A stretch of DNA of 64,000 bases from Rhizophlyctis rosea. Lineage: Eukaryota > Chytridiomycota > Chytridiomycetes > Rhizophlyctidales > Rhizophlyctidaceae. Location of the stretch: positions 87,284-151,283 of the forward strand of contig JADGJC010000074.1 in assembly GCA_027596075.1 (NCBI GenBank), given 5' to 3'. A program made the translations under genes and the position numbers. Shown here piece after piece: positions 1-12,051 of the stretch (positions within the stretch are counted from its first letter, which is position 1; each line of letters begins with the position of its first letter). The notes beneath the pieces are model-generated. The model had not been told where the DNA came from and searched no databases. It saw only the letters and a program-made list of their open reading frames with translations.

Positions 1-786
1 CAGATTCACACCGTCCCAGCACTGCGGGAACGTGACCTCAGCTCGGATGCCTCCGGGGCATTTGTGGGTCTTATAGAAGCTCCAGTCCTCAAAGCTGTAG
101 GCGCCGATCTGCGGGTTGCCGACGCACTTGTATGTGATGGTCATCGGGGCGGATTGACCAGGTTCGGAGAAGGCGGCGTTGCCGGCTACCATGTGGAAGC
201 CGGGTGGGAAGGCTTTGATTTTGGCACAGGATCCGGCTGTGAATTTGCAGTGATGTGTTTAGAATGGAGATCACAGGTAAGCGCCCTTGCTGACGAAAGT
301 GAAAACGTACTGCAGTCATAGGACGTGTTGAACTTGTAATACACATTGGGTGCAAACTCGAAGAACATGGGGTCAGTCCGATAAAGGGATTTGGCGCCAG
401 ATCTAAGAGCAGTATATGTTCCATCCCTAAAAATTACTCCCAATGTTAGTAAACAAACCCATCACAATCCCTATAACAAACACAACTCACTTATTCTTAT
501 TATACAACTGAGGAATCCAATAATTACTCCGATCCGAGAAGATGTTACAGGTAGTACAGTCCGAGTTGACCGCATCGTTCTCTCCCATCTCCATGCTGAA
601 CCCGCTGCCGCCAATGACTATGTGAGCGTGTGGAGAGGCGACCCCTGGGGAGACCACAGGGTCCATACGCGAGATTGTTTGTGCACGGAAGCATGATATG
701 GAGAAGCCGCCGGAGCCTAGGGCATTGACTTGAGAGAGGGTGATCGCGAGGAGGGCGAAGAATATGGTGTGGAGGAGGGAGGACAT
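1..786 (-). CDS. Secreted DUF1996 domain protein, partial at left edge
   Basis: Reads leftwards and runs off the window. Exon 1 (786 to about 489) begins with a hydrophobic signal peptide (leader ending near Ala-Leu-Gly) and then shows DUF1996 hallmarks: a Cys followed by RMDPVVSPG, then SPHAHIVIGGSGF, and a TCTTC-like pair before FSDRSNYWIPQLY. An intron with a perfect TTTACTAACA branch site separates it from exon 2, which continues GTYTALRSG. A further intron near 240-290 joins to a last visible exon with FPPGFHMVAG, CVGNP and FPQCWDGVNL, all typical of the family. DUF1996 proteins are secreted, often WSC- or CBM-linked, in fungi; the catalytic role is not established. The C-terminus lies outside the window, so linked domains cannot be judged. 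Confidence 0.85.
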
Positions 787-1420
787 CTTGAGATGTTTTC
801 GTTACTTTTGAATTAACGCGCGCGTTGTTTGCTTCCGATTCAAACAGCAAGCGTGCTAACTGGCCACCTCGCAGACCAGAGCAGCTTGTCGCAATTTGTG
901 AACGAGCAGTGAAGGAAGCAAACGCAGAACGTTCTATTCACTGCCAGTGCTCATAATAAAACCAGTTGCTTGCGTCTGTCTCATGCCAAGACCATGGCAA
1001 GCAAAACGCAAAGGGGATGGATACTGCCCAAGATACGGACCTGGATCTGGGCGCATCTCTTGGTGTCGCATTGCTTAGACATCTATTTTGTCAAAATTGA
1101 AGGTGGCCGCAACTGGGAGGTGAAAAACATGGCAGTCAAAGTCGCGCCAAATTTCTATATGGAGTGAAATGAAATGTCGGAAGCCGTCAATGCGACCAAT
1201 GCGAATGAAATTGAAAGGGAGGAGAGGCTTTCTATCACTTGCTGTTTTGGGTTATAGTAAAAATCGGCAGTTATCGGGGGATATGGGGACTGGCTAGCTA
1301 GCGTGATACCGAGGGCTACGCAAGCCACAGAAAATCACCAATTTCCCCAAACTTCAGTCTTCACCCACTTTCTCACTTCCACTCGATCTCCATATTCATA
1401 ACCCATCCCACCACCCAATA
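787..1420. other. Intergenic, divergent promoter region
   Basis: Separates the start of the DUF1996 gene from the small mitochondrial-type gene. I see no convincing coding exon or RNA here; the short open frames carry no recognisable domain. Confidence 0.5.
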
Positions 1421-1847
1421 ATGTTCGGCCTAATCCGAACCCTCCTCCCACGCCTCCGCCAAACCGGCGCACCAAGCCTAACATCATCCCTATCACATCA
1501 ATCCCGCACCTTCACCTCCTCCCTCCCTCTCACATCCTACACCCGCACCCAACCCCTCGACAAAACCCCCAGACAACGAAAACCCACCGACCTTGCAGAC
1601 AGACTCGAAAACAACAAAGTCAATCTGTATTTCTTGAAGGAGAGGAAGAGGGGTCAACTTAATAAGCGGATGAGACTCGTATGTATATCTTTCGATTAGG
1701 TGCTCTCTGAAAGGTTATTGAATGTTAACTCTTGTTTACGTCAAACAGGCGGACTGGTACAGACGGAGACGAGGAAAGGAAGGGCAGAGGGGTATGCCCC
1801 CACGTTATGGATATGACGATTCATTGCTCAGCAAAATGAATATTTAG
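1421..1847 (+). CDS. Small basic protein with probable mitochondrial presequence
   Basis: Two exons: 1421-1678 and 1749-1847, joined by a GTATGT...CAG intron, giving 118 residues. The first 45 residues are rich in Arg, Ser and Leu with no acidic residue (FGLIRTLLPRLRQTG, SHQSRTFTSS), as in a matrix-targeting presequence. The mature part is strongly basic: LENNKVNLYFLKERKRGQ, then KRMRLADWYRRRRGKEG. Size, charge and presequence suggest a mitochondrial ribosomal or RNA-binding protein, but I do not recognise the family. A pyrimidine-rich stretch with CCACC precedes the start codon. The reading frame across the intron is open and phase-consistent. Confidence 0.6.
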
Positions 1848-2387
1848 TTTCCTTTCTTCGGTTCTTCGCATAAACTCACATTTTTTTTTGTAATATACAC
1901 GAATTTACACCTTGCACGAAATATTCTGCGGAAATTTGGAGCGCGGTTGTGGAGTCGATGAGGGAATTGGAATGTTGCAATGGAATTTTTGAAGACGGAG
2001 ATTTGTGGGTGGGCATCAGACGGGGACAGGCATGCTTGATCGGCGATGCCGATTTTTTGGGGGTTATGGCCAGATATGTTCAAGTTGGTGGTCATCGGAA
2101 ATGTGTGAATAGTTGCTTCGACATCTTCGAGGTTACGATTACCTCAACTTGACTTTCTGACATGCTTGTGACTAACGTGAAAAACGTCTTGAATTCACGA
2201 TTGTGAGGCCACTCGAACGACGTAATGCAATCTCCATGATTCAGCCATTTCTACACAAGTACTCCACATGCATTTTGCTATTAAACCAGCCGAAACTGAC
2301 CTATTTTTTGCTCGCGACTAAGACTTATCTGTGACGGAATGCAAAGGGATCCGCCGAAGGCTGCATCTCCGTAGGCACCTACGTCCA
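1848..2387. other. Convergent 3' spacer
   Basis: Lies between the 3' ends of the small mitochondrial-type gene and the F-box gene. No exon, RNA or repeat could be supported. Confidence 0.5.
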
Positions 2388-4028
2388 TTAGCCGTGGGAA
2401 TCTTTCCGTTTCCATATCTTGCCTTTTGCAAGATCTGATACCATCCTTCGAATTCTTCTACCCATTCCTCCGCCGGGTTTTGCAGGTTCCTCTACAGTAG
2501 TGCCCTCCACCAACTCAACCTTCAGGACAGGATCCACAATCCACTTCCACCCAACCTTCCTCACTCCACCCTCCCCTGTCCGTACTCCATCCACACCAAC
2601 AGGATACTCGATCACAGTGAAAAAGAACCCTTCCCCAGCCCCCTCCACCTCCTCATCCCTCAGCCCAAACGGCCGTGGCGACGCATATCTTTCCCACGTC
2701 CACTTTACAGGATCCAACAGCACTTCATCATTGCAATGTGGGTGCGGTTCACGGAAGATCAAGAACTGGTCGTGGTGGTGGTCGATGTATTGGTATCCCC
2801 CGATGAAGCTGTGAAGGCACTGGAGGTTTGGTAGGGAGTATACGCAGCAAAGGGAGGTGTGGCCGTCCAGGCCTTTGGCACCGCAGAGGAGGATGAGGTG
2901 GAAGCGGGTGAGTTTCATGTTGTACACTCTGATGCTTCGAAGGGTACGTGGGAGGCGGAGAGTTGTAGGCGTGGGATTGAGCTTGGTGATTTGGATGAGA
3001 TTGATTTCATCTGACGATATGGGATTTTCCAAATTTGGGGGGTGTAGTTGGTAGGACGCTAAGAAGTGACGGTTGTAGCAAACTTTGTGGGAACGGTTGA
3101 TGTTGAACTCGAAGCGGTGGGAGGGGGTTTTCAGGTTTACGATGTGGATGATCCAGTGCCAGGAATCGTGCTCTGATGAGTTTGGGTTTGTTGTTCTCCT
3201 TTCTGTACCGTAGAGAATGTGGTTGGTAGTGTCACTGCAGACGGTGTCCCAGATGATGGTATTGACTTCTGGTAGACGCGGCAAACAAGGAAGTAGGATG
3301 GAACGAACTTTTGAGGTGATAGTGAAGGTGCGCGAAATATTCGCATTGGGGCCAACGACAGCTTGTATCAGATCGACCATGTTGCTGTGTTCTGTTGGTG
3401 GTGCTGTGTCGAAGATGCAAAATGTCTTTGGGAAACCGGATAGGAGTCTATGGTCAAGCCGGAGCCTGCCGGAGACGGGGCATTCGCTGACCGTGCTGCC
3501 GTCCGTGCATTCGAATGCATCTGTGCAGTCTCGAATACACTTCTGCCCTTGATTTGTAATGACCTTCTGTTCCTTCAGCACTTCTTCTATAACACCCTCA
3601 ATTCTGGTCAATTGTCTTGGGTTAGGCGTATTCCAAGCGAACCAGAGGCACGCAACGTCCTTCCATGTCTCATGGCCATCTCGAGTGGGAATGTAGTCAT
3701 TGGGAAACGCGAGGTGGAGCTTATACTTCCAGATAGTTGTGGTGTAAGTGAGACGGCTGGTGTCTCGCCAAAGTCGGCACACCTGTTCGCACTTCAGGGT
3801 TGTTGGAACAGGAGTGCGAGCCAGAATTTCAGCGAGGAGGGAAGGGAAGCAGAGTGGGAGGGGGAGTGGCGGGGAGGTGGGTGTTTCTGAGCGAGACATG
3901 ATAGCCGGGAGGGTGCAAGTGACGAATAAGTGTTGTAAGCGACCTAAACTACCTAAGGTTGGAGAAAGGGGGTGCTTGGGGACGATGGTGCGCAGCCATT
4001 GCCAGCCAGCCCATTGGCGTCCAAACAT
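2388..4028 (-). CDS. F-box domain protein
   Basis: Single-exon frame of 546 codons. Residues about 52-100 carry an F-box: LPLCFPSLLAEILARTPVP, then CEQVCRLWRD, then IWKYKLHLAFP, matching the L-P...I...L...C.V...W pattern that binds Skp1 in SCF ubiquitin ligases. The rest lacks obvious WD40 or LRR repeats and ends in a basic tail with many Lys and Arg. The first Met is far upstream of the F-box; an internal Met at 3899 (MSRSETPTSPP) may be the real start because the 43 residues before it look unstructured and the F-box then sits near the N-terminus, as usual. Substrate unknown. Confidence 0.7.
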   Translation of the reverse strand: MFGRQWAGWQWLRTIVPKHPLSPTLGSLGRLQHLFVTCTLPAIMSRSETPTSPPLPLPLCFPSLLAEILARTPVPTTLKCEQVCRLWRDTSRLTYTTTIWKYKLHLAFPNDYIPTRDGHETWKDVACLWFAWNTPNPRQLTRIEGVIEEVLKEQKVITNQGQKCIRDCTDAFECTDGSTVSECPVSGRLRLDHRLLSGFPKTFCIFDTAPPTEHSNMVDLIQAVVGPNANISRTFTITSKVRSILLPCLPRLPEVNTIIWDTVCSDTTNHILYGTERRTTNPNSSEHDSWHWIIHIVNLKTPSHRFEFNINRSHKVCYNRHFLASYQLHPPNLENPISSDEINLIQITKLNPTPTTLRLPRTLRSIRVYNMKLTRFHLILLCGAKGLDGHTSLCCVYSLPNLQCLHSFIGGYQYIDHHHDQFLIFREPHPHCNDEVLLDPVKWTWERYASPRPFGLRDEEVEGAGEGFFFTVIEYPVGVDGVRTGEGGVRKVGWKWIVDPVLKVELVEGTTVEEPAKPGGGMGRRIRRMVSDLAKGKIWKRKDSHG

Positions 4029-5238
4029 TGCTTACCTAATGAGATGATTTGTGATACCACAGAACACAGTGATGGTCGGACAAAGTGAGACAAGCTGCAG
4101 CTAAGCGGGCCGAGTGATGAGTGTGCGCCTCGCAGTGTGTGACTGTGTGTCCCACAACCCAGCTAGCAGAGCCAGCCTTTGCCCCATCAACAAGAATTTG
4201 GCCGGCCCGCCCAACGCCTGCTAGGCTGCTAGCTGTCACCGACTTTCCCTCCGTCCTATTTAATTAACGGCAGACTACTAAGAAGGCTGGTCTATAAGTC
4301 GTCGGAAGAGTTTGGTTTCTCTCTCGTTCTGCATCTTTCTTCACTTGCCGCCGGAACAGCTTTCTCGGCTTTTGTGGATCTGTCACCTGTCACTCGAAGT
4401 TCGTCTCGTGTCCAACGAAGAACGATAACGGCATGCTTGCAGATCTTTGTGTGGTAAGTAAATACTCTGGTTGTCAGATTGGTATTAGCGTCGACGCCAT
4501 TGTGTTTGACCGGAAAGAAGGGGGAGCCGTTTGCAATCGTGCTTGCAATCCTTGTGCCATGCGTTGTTGGTTGTCATATGTAGTTGATGCTTGCGCCTGC
4601 TCATGTTCACGACATTTACTGTTTTTGGCGTTTTTCTTTCCTGGAAACGTTTTTCTTTTTTTCCATTTACAGTTTGAAAAGTAAAAGCTTCTCGTTATCG
4701 GATTTCGTTTTACCCTTTGTCCCACTTCAAACCTTTATCTTTTGAGTGTTTCCGGCAAGCACCCATTTTGACGAGGTGCGCTGGTGGTGAATGCGATTGA
4801 CATTGTAGACTTTATTTTCGGAGAGTTCGGCCTATTATTCCGTTCGCGGTCCCTTACCTCTTCTTTGCTATTTCTTTGCCTTTTCTGTATGCAGTCGTTC
4901 ATTCGTCTGCTGAAAGAATCACCTGTTGTTCATTCAGCATCGTCCGTGCATCTCCTTCCAGGTAAAATATTGTTTACATGTGGCTTTCCCACATGGCTTT
5001 GCAAATTTGGGGATCGACGCATTTACGCCTTTGTCCGATCACTCAGCAGGTTGAACTTTGGGAGTCTTGATTCTCGTTTCCTGCGACGACTTGAGTGTTG
5101 TCGCTTTCGCAATCAGGTGTGTTTTGTCGGGTGTCCTGGACCAGTCAGCCAATATATCGTATTTTCCTTGCGCACTAATCAATCAGTTGCCCTCCTTCAG
5201 TCAAACTGCCATCCTTACTCCAACCCGTCATTGCCGTC
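4029..5238 (+). promoter_or_regulatory. Divergent promoter and long intron-bearing leader of the Mrn1 gene
   Basis: The first 300 bases separate the F-box gene from the Mrn1 gene. From about 4290 the strand becomes pyrimidine-rich (CTTTCTCTCTCG, TTCTTCACTTGCC), typical of a fungal transcription start. A strong donor GTAAGT occurs at about 4453 after a short upstream frame starting ATG at 4433, and pyrimidine tracts followed by CAG occur near 4671 and near 5115-5215. This reads as a long 5' leader with one or more introns ahead of the start at 5239. Which acceptor is used cannot be settled from sequence alone. Confidence 0.5.
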
Positions 5239-7130
5239 ATGAAGCGCAGCAATGACTACGGGACCCAGCCGACGGTTGACAGCAACTACAAGAAACAACG
5301 CTTCAGCCCGCAGGGTCCTTACGGTTATCCTTTGAGTTCCGGTTCTCAAAATGGAGGTCCAAGCGTCGGATACGGTAGCGGGGATGTTTACGGGCAGTTC
5401 GGATCGATGGGCCAGTATATGAGCGCCTTGGCGGGGATGGGGGGCATGGCGGGGATGGGAGGGCACCAGCAAACATCGGCAATGGCACAATATCAAGGAT
5501 TATCGCCGAGCCAATACGCCGCCGCCAGCAATTCCTACTCACAATATCAGGCCGCTGCGAACGCCCAGTTCCAAGCTGCCCAAGCCGCCGCCGCAAACGC
5601 TCAGTACCAGGCCACCTCTTACGCCTCCGGGTTGACCTCGCTAGCGGCCACCATGCGCACCGTGTACCTCGGAAACCTACCTTCGCCTGTCAGTTACGAA
5701 GAAGTCATCAACAACGTCAAGGGTGGGGCTTTGGAGCAAGTGAAGATCTTGGAAGAGAAGAACTGCGCTTTCGTCACCTTCGTTGAGGCCTCTGCAGCAC
5801 AATCGTACTACCAGGATGCTCAAGGGAAGCGATTGCAAATCAACAACCAAGAGGTCAAGATTGGGTGGGGGAAGCATTCGTCCATTCCTACGAACGTCTT
5901 GGCTGCCTTGCAAAACGGTGCATCCCGCAACGTCTTCATCGGAAACATCGATGATACCGTCACGGAACCCATGCTATTCCAGGAGTTCACCAAATTCGGG
6001 CCAATTGATCAGGTCAAGATCTTGTCTGACAAGCGGATTGCGTTCGTCCACATGGCCAGCATTGGCGCTGCCATGAAAGCGGTTTCCAGTCTCCCCAATG
6101 ACCCCCGATGGGTTAACCGGCGTATCAACTACGGCAAGGACCGCTGCGCCTACAGCACCAAGAACGGCACCAGCTCCCCTACTGCCACCGGCGCTTCGAC
6201 ATCCAACTCCGTCGTCCCCTACGCGTACCCAACTGCGTTCAACCAAACCGGCATGCAGGGCGTTAGCTATGGGAATGTGCAATTCGATCCTTTCTCCACA
6301 AATGCTGCCGCTTTCACCAATGGTCAGGGTGCCGCCGCAGGAGCTAACCGGACGGTGTATCTTGGTGGTATCCATCCCGATGTCACGACGAAAGACCTGT
6401 GTGATGTGAGTTTATGTGCATCTTTTGTCATTTTCACAAATCTCAGTGGCTCATAATCATCTTATAGGTCATCCGTGGAGGGATTTTGCAAAACATCAAG
6501 TACATGCCCGACAAGAACATCGCCTTTGTTACATTCGTGGATCCCAATGCCGCTCTCGCATTCTACAACCGAGGTTCCTTTGAAGGTGTCGTACTGAAGG
6601 GCAAGCGTTTGAAGGTGGGATGGGGCAAAGCCACTCCATTGCCCAGTGCTGTGGCAAGCGCCGTCCAGGCGGGAGCCTCCCGCAACGTGTACATCGGCGC
6701 CATCGACGAAAGCATCACCGAAGACCGCCTCCGAAAAGACTTCAGCGACTTTGGCGACATCGAACTGGTCAACATCATCCCGGACAAAAACATCGGCTTC
6801 GTCAACTTCATCGACATCCTGTCGGCCGTGAAAGCGGTGGAAAGCATGAAGGTCAACCCGGACTACGCCCGCTACAAGATCAACTACGGCAAGGACAGGT
6901 GCGGCAACCCCCCACGGCCCCCACGTGAATCCGCGGCGCAACGCGCGGCCAGTGTGTTGAACACACCGCCCGGTACCGATGCCACGTCCTTCCCCGTCGA
7001 CTCCGTCTCCACCCCGCACGGCCATCCCCTTCCCAGCCCGCCCGGCATGGCGGTCCGAGAAGTCGGGCAGACCCGTGAGTCCATCTTGACGGGTGCTGGT
7101 ATTTTGGCTAGCAGCGGTAGCTTTATTTGA
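5239..7130 (+). CDS. mrn1: Four-RRM mRNA-binding protein, Mrn1-like
   Basis: Exons 5239-6405 and 6468-7130 with a 62-base GTGAGT...TAG intron; 609 residues. The N-terminal 135 residues are low complexity (Gly, Gln, Ala, Tyr, Ser). Four RRMs follow in two tandem pairs: MRTVYLGNLPSPVSYEEV and NVFIGNIDDTVTEPM, then NRTVYLGGIHPDVTTKDL and NVYIGAIDESITED. Each pair ends in RINYGKDRC or KINYGKDRC, a signature of the yeast Mrn1 (YPL184C) group. These proteins bind mRNA in the cytoplasm and affect transcript stability and granules. RNP1 motifs such as NCAFVTFVEA and NIAFVTFVDP are intact. The intron interrupts the third RRM. The C-terminal tail is Pro-rich and ends LASSGSFI. Confidence 0.85.
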
Positions 7131-7780
7131 TTGGGGTTGAATATGTGGGGTAGGGGCTTTAGGGGGACTGGGTTGTTGCCATCGGCGGAGGTGATAGAGA
7201 GTTATTTGCAGCGGCGAGGGAGGGCAAAGTGCGAGAGCCTTCTTTCCCGAAATTTTCATGTAGTTTTCTTTGTCTCTGTATCTTTCTGTGTATGTGTTTT
7301 TCAACCTCTTTCTCCCCTTTTTTTACTTTTATTGATTTTGTTGGTTCTTTGTGGGGCAAAGTGTGTAGATGCCTTATTTTGTGGTTGCCAGGGGCTTTTT
7401 CCTTTCTTGCTTTGCGCATTGGGGCATTGGGTGGGGAACGTGCCACGCAACTTGTGGGTGTCGGGGCTTCGGGGATGATACCGTGTGTGTCCTTTTTTTG
7501 TACGGGGATTAGATCATTTCATTTAGGAATACGTAGACATTTATTTTGCTAATCAGTATTTGCTGTCACCGCTGTGCACATCCGTCCCTAGCTATCGTAA
7601 TGGAATGTTTGAGAAAGATAATTGGGTGCTATGTATCAGCCGATTGATCAGAAGAGTGGCACGGCCATGATTACGTCATCATCGGGCCAGCAGAAATCTT
7701 TCCCCAACTCCACCTCACCTATTCCGTTTTCAACTTTCCCACACTCCCAGCCTTGTATTGGATAGTAACAACCTGTCGAT
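7131..7780 (+). other. Mrn1 3' region and TMEM237 promoter
   Basis: Begins with a T-rich stretch (7230-7400) that fits a 3' UTR and polyadenylation region. The last 150 bases are the presumed promoter of the next gene. No separate gene seen. Confidence 0.45.
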
Positions 7781-10109
7781 ATGGAAGCAGAGTCCCGTCC
7801 ACCCATCAGTCCGGAAAGGGCTTCGCGAACGCCTCGATCTCATTCTCGTCGGACCAAGTCACAACATGCCAATGCTGAGAACACTGCATCATCATATGCG
7901 GAGACCTCCGCCACGGACACAGAACGAAGGCGAAAGAAGAAGAAAGTCATAGAACCACCCGACCAACCATCTGGAGCAACACCTTCCACCATCATTGCTG
8001 CTCCTCACCTTCCCCAACCACAGCCATCTACAGATCTACCCACACAACCCACACCAAAACGCTCCAAATCAACCCAAAGATCAAAATCCCGCTCTCGCCC
8101 GAGCCGCCGAAACGCCCACCTGACTCCACTCGAAGATGGTGCGCCATCACCAACACCTGAACCACCCAACACTGAAACCCTCGCTCGTTCTCCCTCCAAA
8201 TCACGGTCACGTAGTGGCTTGAAGGCCAGTGCATTTGGGAGCGTTATGAGTGTTGGTGCTGATGAGGTGTGGGATGAGGAGGGTGGGAGGGTTTTAGATG
8301 AGAATGAGACTGCTAGGGAGACGGAGACTGATTGGGAGAGGAAGGGTGGGAGGAGGAGGAAGGGGGTGGGGAGTCGGAGTTTGAGTGGGAGGAGTGGGCG
8401 GTGAGTATTGGGTGCTTTTGCGGGACTGAGTGGATTTGTGATGAGATGTGGGGGTTGAAGTGGAACTAGCGTCCGTCTCATCCCATCTTTCTTACAAGCT
8501 CAGACACGGAGCTATCAAAGCAGAAGCCGAAGAAGCTTAAGCCGATTCAGTTGAAGTCGCCTACGACCGGTAAAGGGATCCTGACTTGCTAGGAAGCCCT
8601 CTTTTCACGCACCATTAACATGTGGGAATCGACAGATGAAACCGTCACAATACATCCCACTGACATGTCACCACGGCGTGACCGACGGTCGAGAAGGGAA
8701 GAACTGGCCCCAGAGTTGGGATTTGGATCTGTGTATGGTAGTCAGATGATGTTTACTGTTCCGGAACCACCGCTTGAGGAGGTGGAAGAGGAGGAAGAGG
8801 AGGAAGATGGACGGGAGGAAAGGTTTGGGAAGGGGGTTGATGCTGTTTTTGTTGATGGTTAGTTTGATATGGTGAATTTGTTTGCTTGCAATTCGGAACT
8901 ATGTCACTAACGGTATCGCAACCAGAGGGAGGGATGTTCCGCAAGTCCGATGGACGCCGCCCATCACCCAGTGACGATCTAGAAGCTGCATTGAACGATC
9001 CATCATGGCTGGATACCAAGATGCTGCGTTTGGCTCGGGTAAATAATGAAGGAATGAATATGTTTGCACGTATCGCATCGACACCCTCCCACCAACCCCT
9101 CCCCACATCCACAGCGCCTACACACGACCCTACACCGCCTCCTCCACACCCTCCACGGCCTCCTCTCCGGTTTCCTCCTCCTAACCCTCATCTTCCTCCC
9201 CTCCTTCACTCCCCTCCCCCCTCCACCACCCCTCCCCTCCCAAGAAACATTCCCCCCACCACCAAACCAATCCACCCTCCTCCTCCCCAACGGCCTCTTC
9301 ACCTTCCTAGCATACTACTCCTCCGCTGTCGGGGGTGTGCAAATTATCGGCAATATCCTGAGCACGGCCGGAATGCTGGACGCACTCGATGTTGTGGTTG
9401 GGATTGGGAGTCGGGGGAGGATGTTTAGTGAGAGGGAGAGGGTTGATAGGAGGTTTAGAGGGAGGGTTAGGTGGATGAAGGGTGTTATTCTTCTGTGTAG
9501 GTTTTTGTGTCGAAGATGCTCGTGCGGGACAGTCGTCAACTTGATAGGGAAAACTTATAATCATTGCAGCAGGAACGATTCAATACCTCTCGACTATTCT
9601 CATTACGCCCATTGATGATCGTCTGAACATGTCACAGAAAGGACCGTATCCCGATCACTATGGTGGTCCGTATTGGTAAGCATTTACAGTTGCCATCATT
9701 TGCGTACCGCTATGTTGTGCTTTGTTGATTGCTGAGAACATCGCATTAATGGATGATTCACTAGTTTCAACTGACATGTCTTGTCTCCTTCAGGTACACT
9801 ACACTCACTGCTCTATACAATCCTGCACTCAATACAGACCTGACACGCTGGCGTGTGCTGAATCTGATACGCGGACTGGCGGGTGTTGTAGGGTGGGTCT
9901 GCATCCGCTGGGATAGGGCGCAGACACATGGTGGGCGAGTGAAGGAGGAAATCATCATCAGCCGAGGGGAAGGGTTGAGGCCCAGACGACGAAATATTGT
10001 CGGGCCCGCCACTCGAGAAAGCGTTTTATTGGGACGAAGTCAAAGTGTGGGTTCGAGTGCCGACAAGGTTGGCGCATTGGATTCGGTCATGACGCTCAAT
10101 CATTTTTGA
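7781..10109 (+). CDS. TMEM237-like ciliary transition-zone membrane protein
   Basis: Seven exons fit in phase: 7781-8400, 8499-8569, 8636-8857, 8926-9038, 9115-9496, 9570-9675, 9794-10109, giving 609 residues. The N-terminal half is a charged, Ser/Pro/Arg-rich disordered region with a Lys-rich patch (KQKPKKLKP) and an acidic run. The C-terminal part has four membrane segments: LLHTLHGLLSGFLLLTLIFL, YSSAVGGVQIIGNILSTAG, TIQYLSTILITPIDDRLN and LNLIRGLAGVVGWVCIRW. Order and local motifs (HG.L.GF in TM1, DR after TM3, VNL..GL.GW-like in TM4) match animal TMEM237, a transition-zone protein mutated in Joubert syndrome. In fungi this is expected only where zoospores make a flagellum. Family match is from memory, so a profile search is decisive. 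Confidence 0.65.
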
Positions 10110-10245
10110 AAAGGCCCGCAAACCAATAAACCAACTTCCCACGCGCATGTTATCCGATTGTGTTTCAGGCTTGATTAATGTTATGCTAGTAGTTACATAT
10201 TGTTCATACTATCTCAATCTATGGATTGGAGATCTAAAAAGGTAT

Positions 10246-11510
10246 CTATTGGAGGAAAAGTTCCTTGAGGATACGGATGGTGTCGGCGGGGGATTGGACG
10301 GCGTGACCGGTGATCCGCTCGTGGTTGTAAATCTCGTAGTCGTTGCCGCCCTGCAGTAAACCATTCAATACCGGTTGATGACATCGGCCCATGGTCTCCA
10401 CAAGTTACGCGGTGCATACCTTGAAAGTCTTGTCACCGAAGAAGTGAATTTCGGTGAAGTTCTCCTTTGCAAGATGGTTCAAGCAGTAAGTCTGGGACCA
10501 GACGTATGGTAAGAATACTTCATTCGGCAAGCACAATCACGGCCACGAGATGATCACCTTATCCCATCCGGTGGGGAATACGTCGAAGGAGATTTGACCA
10601 CCAATAGAGTATGTCAAACTGTAGTTGCCGAACTCGGCCTTCAATGCCTCAACAAATTTCTCACGGATCTTGTGCTCCTTGTCGTACACTTCGTATTCGT
10701 CACGCTCGGCGTGCCTGCATTAAAAGTTTCATTAGCATCCGACGTCGATGGGCAATCATCAGAAAGCCTCCAAACTATACGTACGAGCAGTTACGGCCAA
10801 TGGGGGAGATGTTGATCATACCGTTGCGGAATTCAATGAAGGTACCACTGTGGCATGTTGCATGTTAAGAAATCGGAATTCGACAAGAATCGCAAAGACT
10901 TATACGAACCGCTTCTTAGGGATGTCAAGATCGGCAATGTACTTCAAAACAAAGTTGGCAAGCTTCTTGTAAGGCTCCTCTCCAAGCCATCCAATGAAGC
11001 TCTACGGGAGCGGGGATCAGATACATGAAACATCAAGTCTGTTCAACTGGCGCCACACATACCTGGGATGCAAGTTGTTGACCCTTACGGTAGGCGGTCA
11101 AACCGTTTTCAGAGAAACAGTAGTCGAAGTCCTCAATGCCTTTAGGGTGTCATATCGACTGTCAGAAACGAGCAAGGGCACCATCAATGGCAAAGGAGTA
11201 CACATACAGGACTCCCCAAGCTGTTCCTTCTGCTTGCTAAGATCAGATCCACCGACAAAACCAATTACGACCTTCTTCCGGAGGTCCGCCAAGACTTGCT
11301 TCATCTCGGGGGAGACATCCTGGTTGGAGATCGCAAAGTGAGATCGGTGGTATGGGTGTTCGGGACCGTTGGATAAGAGGTGAGAACCAGAGCACATTGC
11401 CCTCAGGTATTATGCCCATCAACACCAACCTTACGAGCGGGGGTCAAGGTGCCGTCGACGTCGAAGAGGACAAGGGTGGTGGGTTGTGCGCGGTCGCTCC
11501 ACTCGGCCAT
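10246..11510 (-). CDS. SEC53: Phosphomannomutase
   Basis: Converts mannose-6-phosphate to mannose-1-phosphate, feeding GDP-mannose for N- and O-glycosylation and GPI anchors; cytosolic. Eight exons reassemble to a full enzyme. Exon 1 holds the catalytic HAD motif [15 protein letters not shown] with the nucleophile and acid/base Asp pair. Later exons give [70 protein letters not shown] and the C-terminal HFFGDKTF...GGNDYEIYN with ...[10 protein letters not shown]. All segments align with yeast Sec53 without gaps in key motifs. Introns have GTATGT, GTACGT or GTGATC donors. It is convergent with the TMEM237-like gene. Confidence 0.93.
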
Positions 11511-12051
11511 TTTCTCAACTATTGTGGGTGGTTGGGTACGTGTGAAGATACGGCGACTCGAGAAGAATCGGTTGAGTGAGCGCTGGTAGAACCGGGATGG
11601 AGTGAGGAGAGGAGGCAGGATTGATGTTGGTTGTTGCGAAAGATCGGGGTCAAAGGGAGAAAGAGGAAAGGCCAGGACTTGCGTCAGTTATGAAGGGTCC
11701 CACAGTCCCAGAGAGCGAGCGGCTATGGCGAGCCCCAGGTCCAAGTTGGGGCAAGAGTGTGACACGAAACGGGCGAGAGTGGCCGCAATGTGGCTGAAGA
11801 AGGTGAGTGCACACCTCCGATTGGGCAGCATGAAAGTCGAACGTGGCCACGCATCAGGATTGCCCATTTGGGTCATAGAGATCAGACTGCGCCATTTGCC
11901 GATTGTGGCGTGGCGCAGCAATGAGTCTTTATTTTGGGGGGCAACCCCCAGACTCCCCGCTCACTCCCATTTCCTAAATTACTTACCACCTGCAACGTCT
12001 CTCTCGGCATAACGATACTTATCATTTTCCGAGTCATCAAACATTCACAAT
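11511..12051. promoter_or_regulatory. Divergent promoter between SEC53 and a small basic protein
   Basis: About 540 bases between two divergent start codons. Open frames here have no domain. Presumed shared promoter; no individual site is claimed. Confidence 0.45.
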
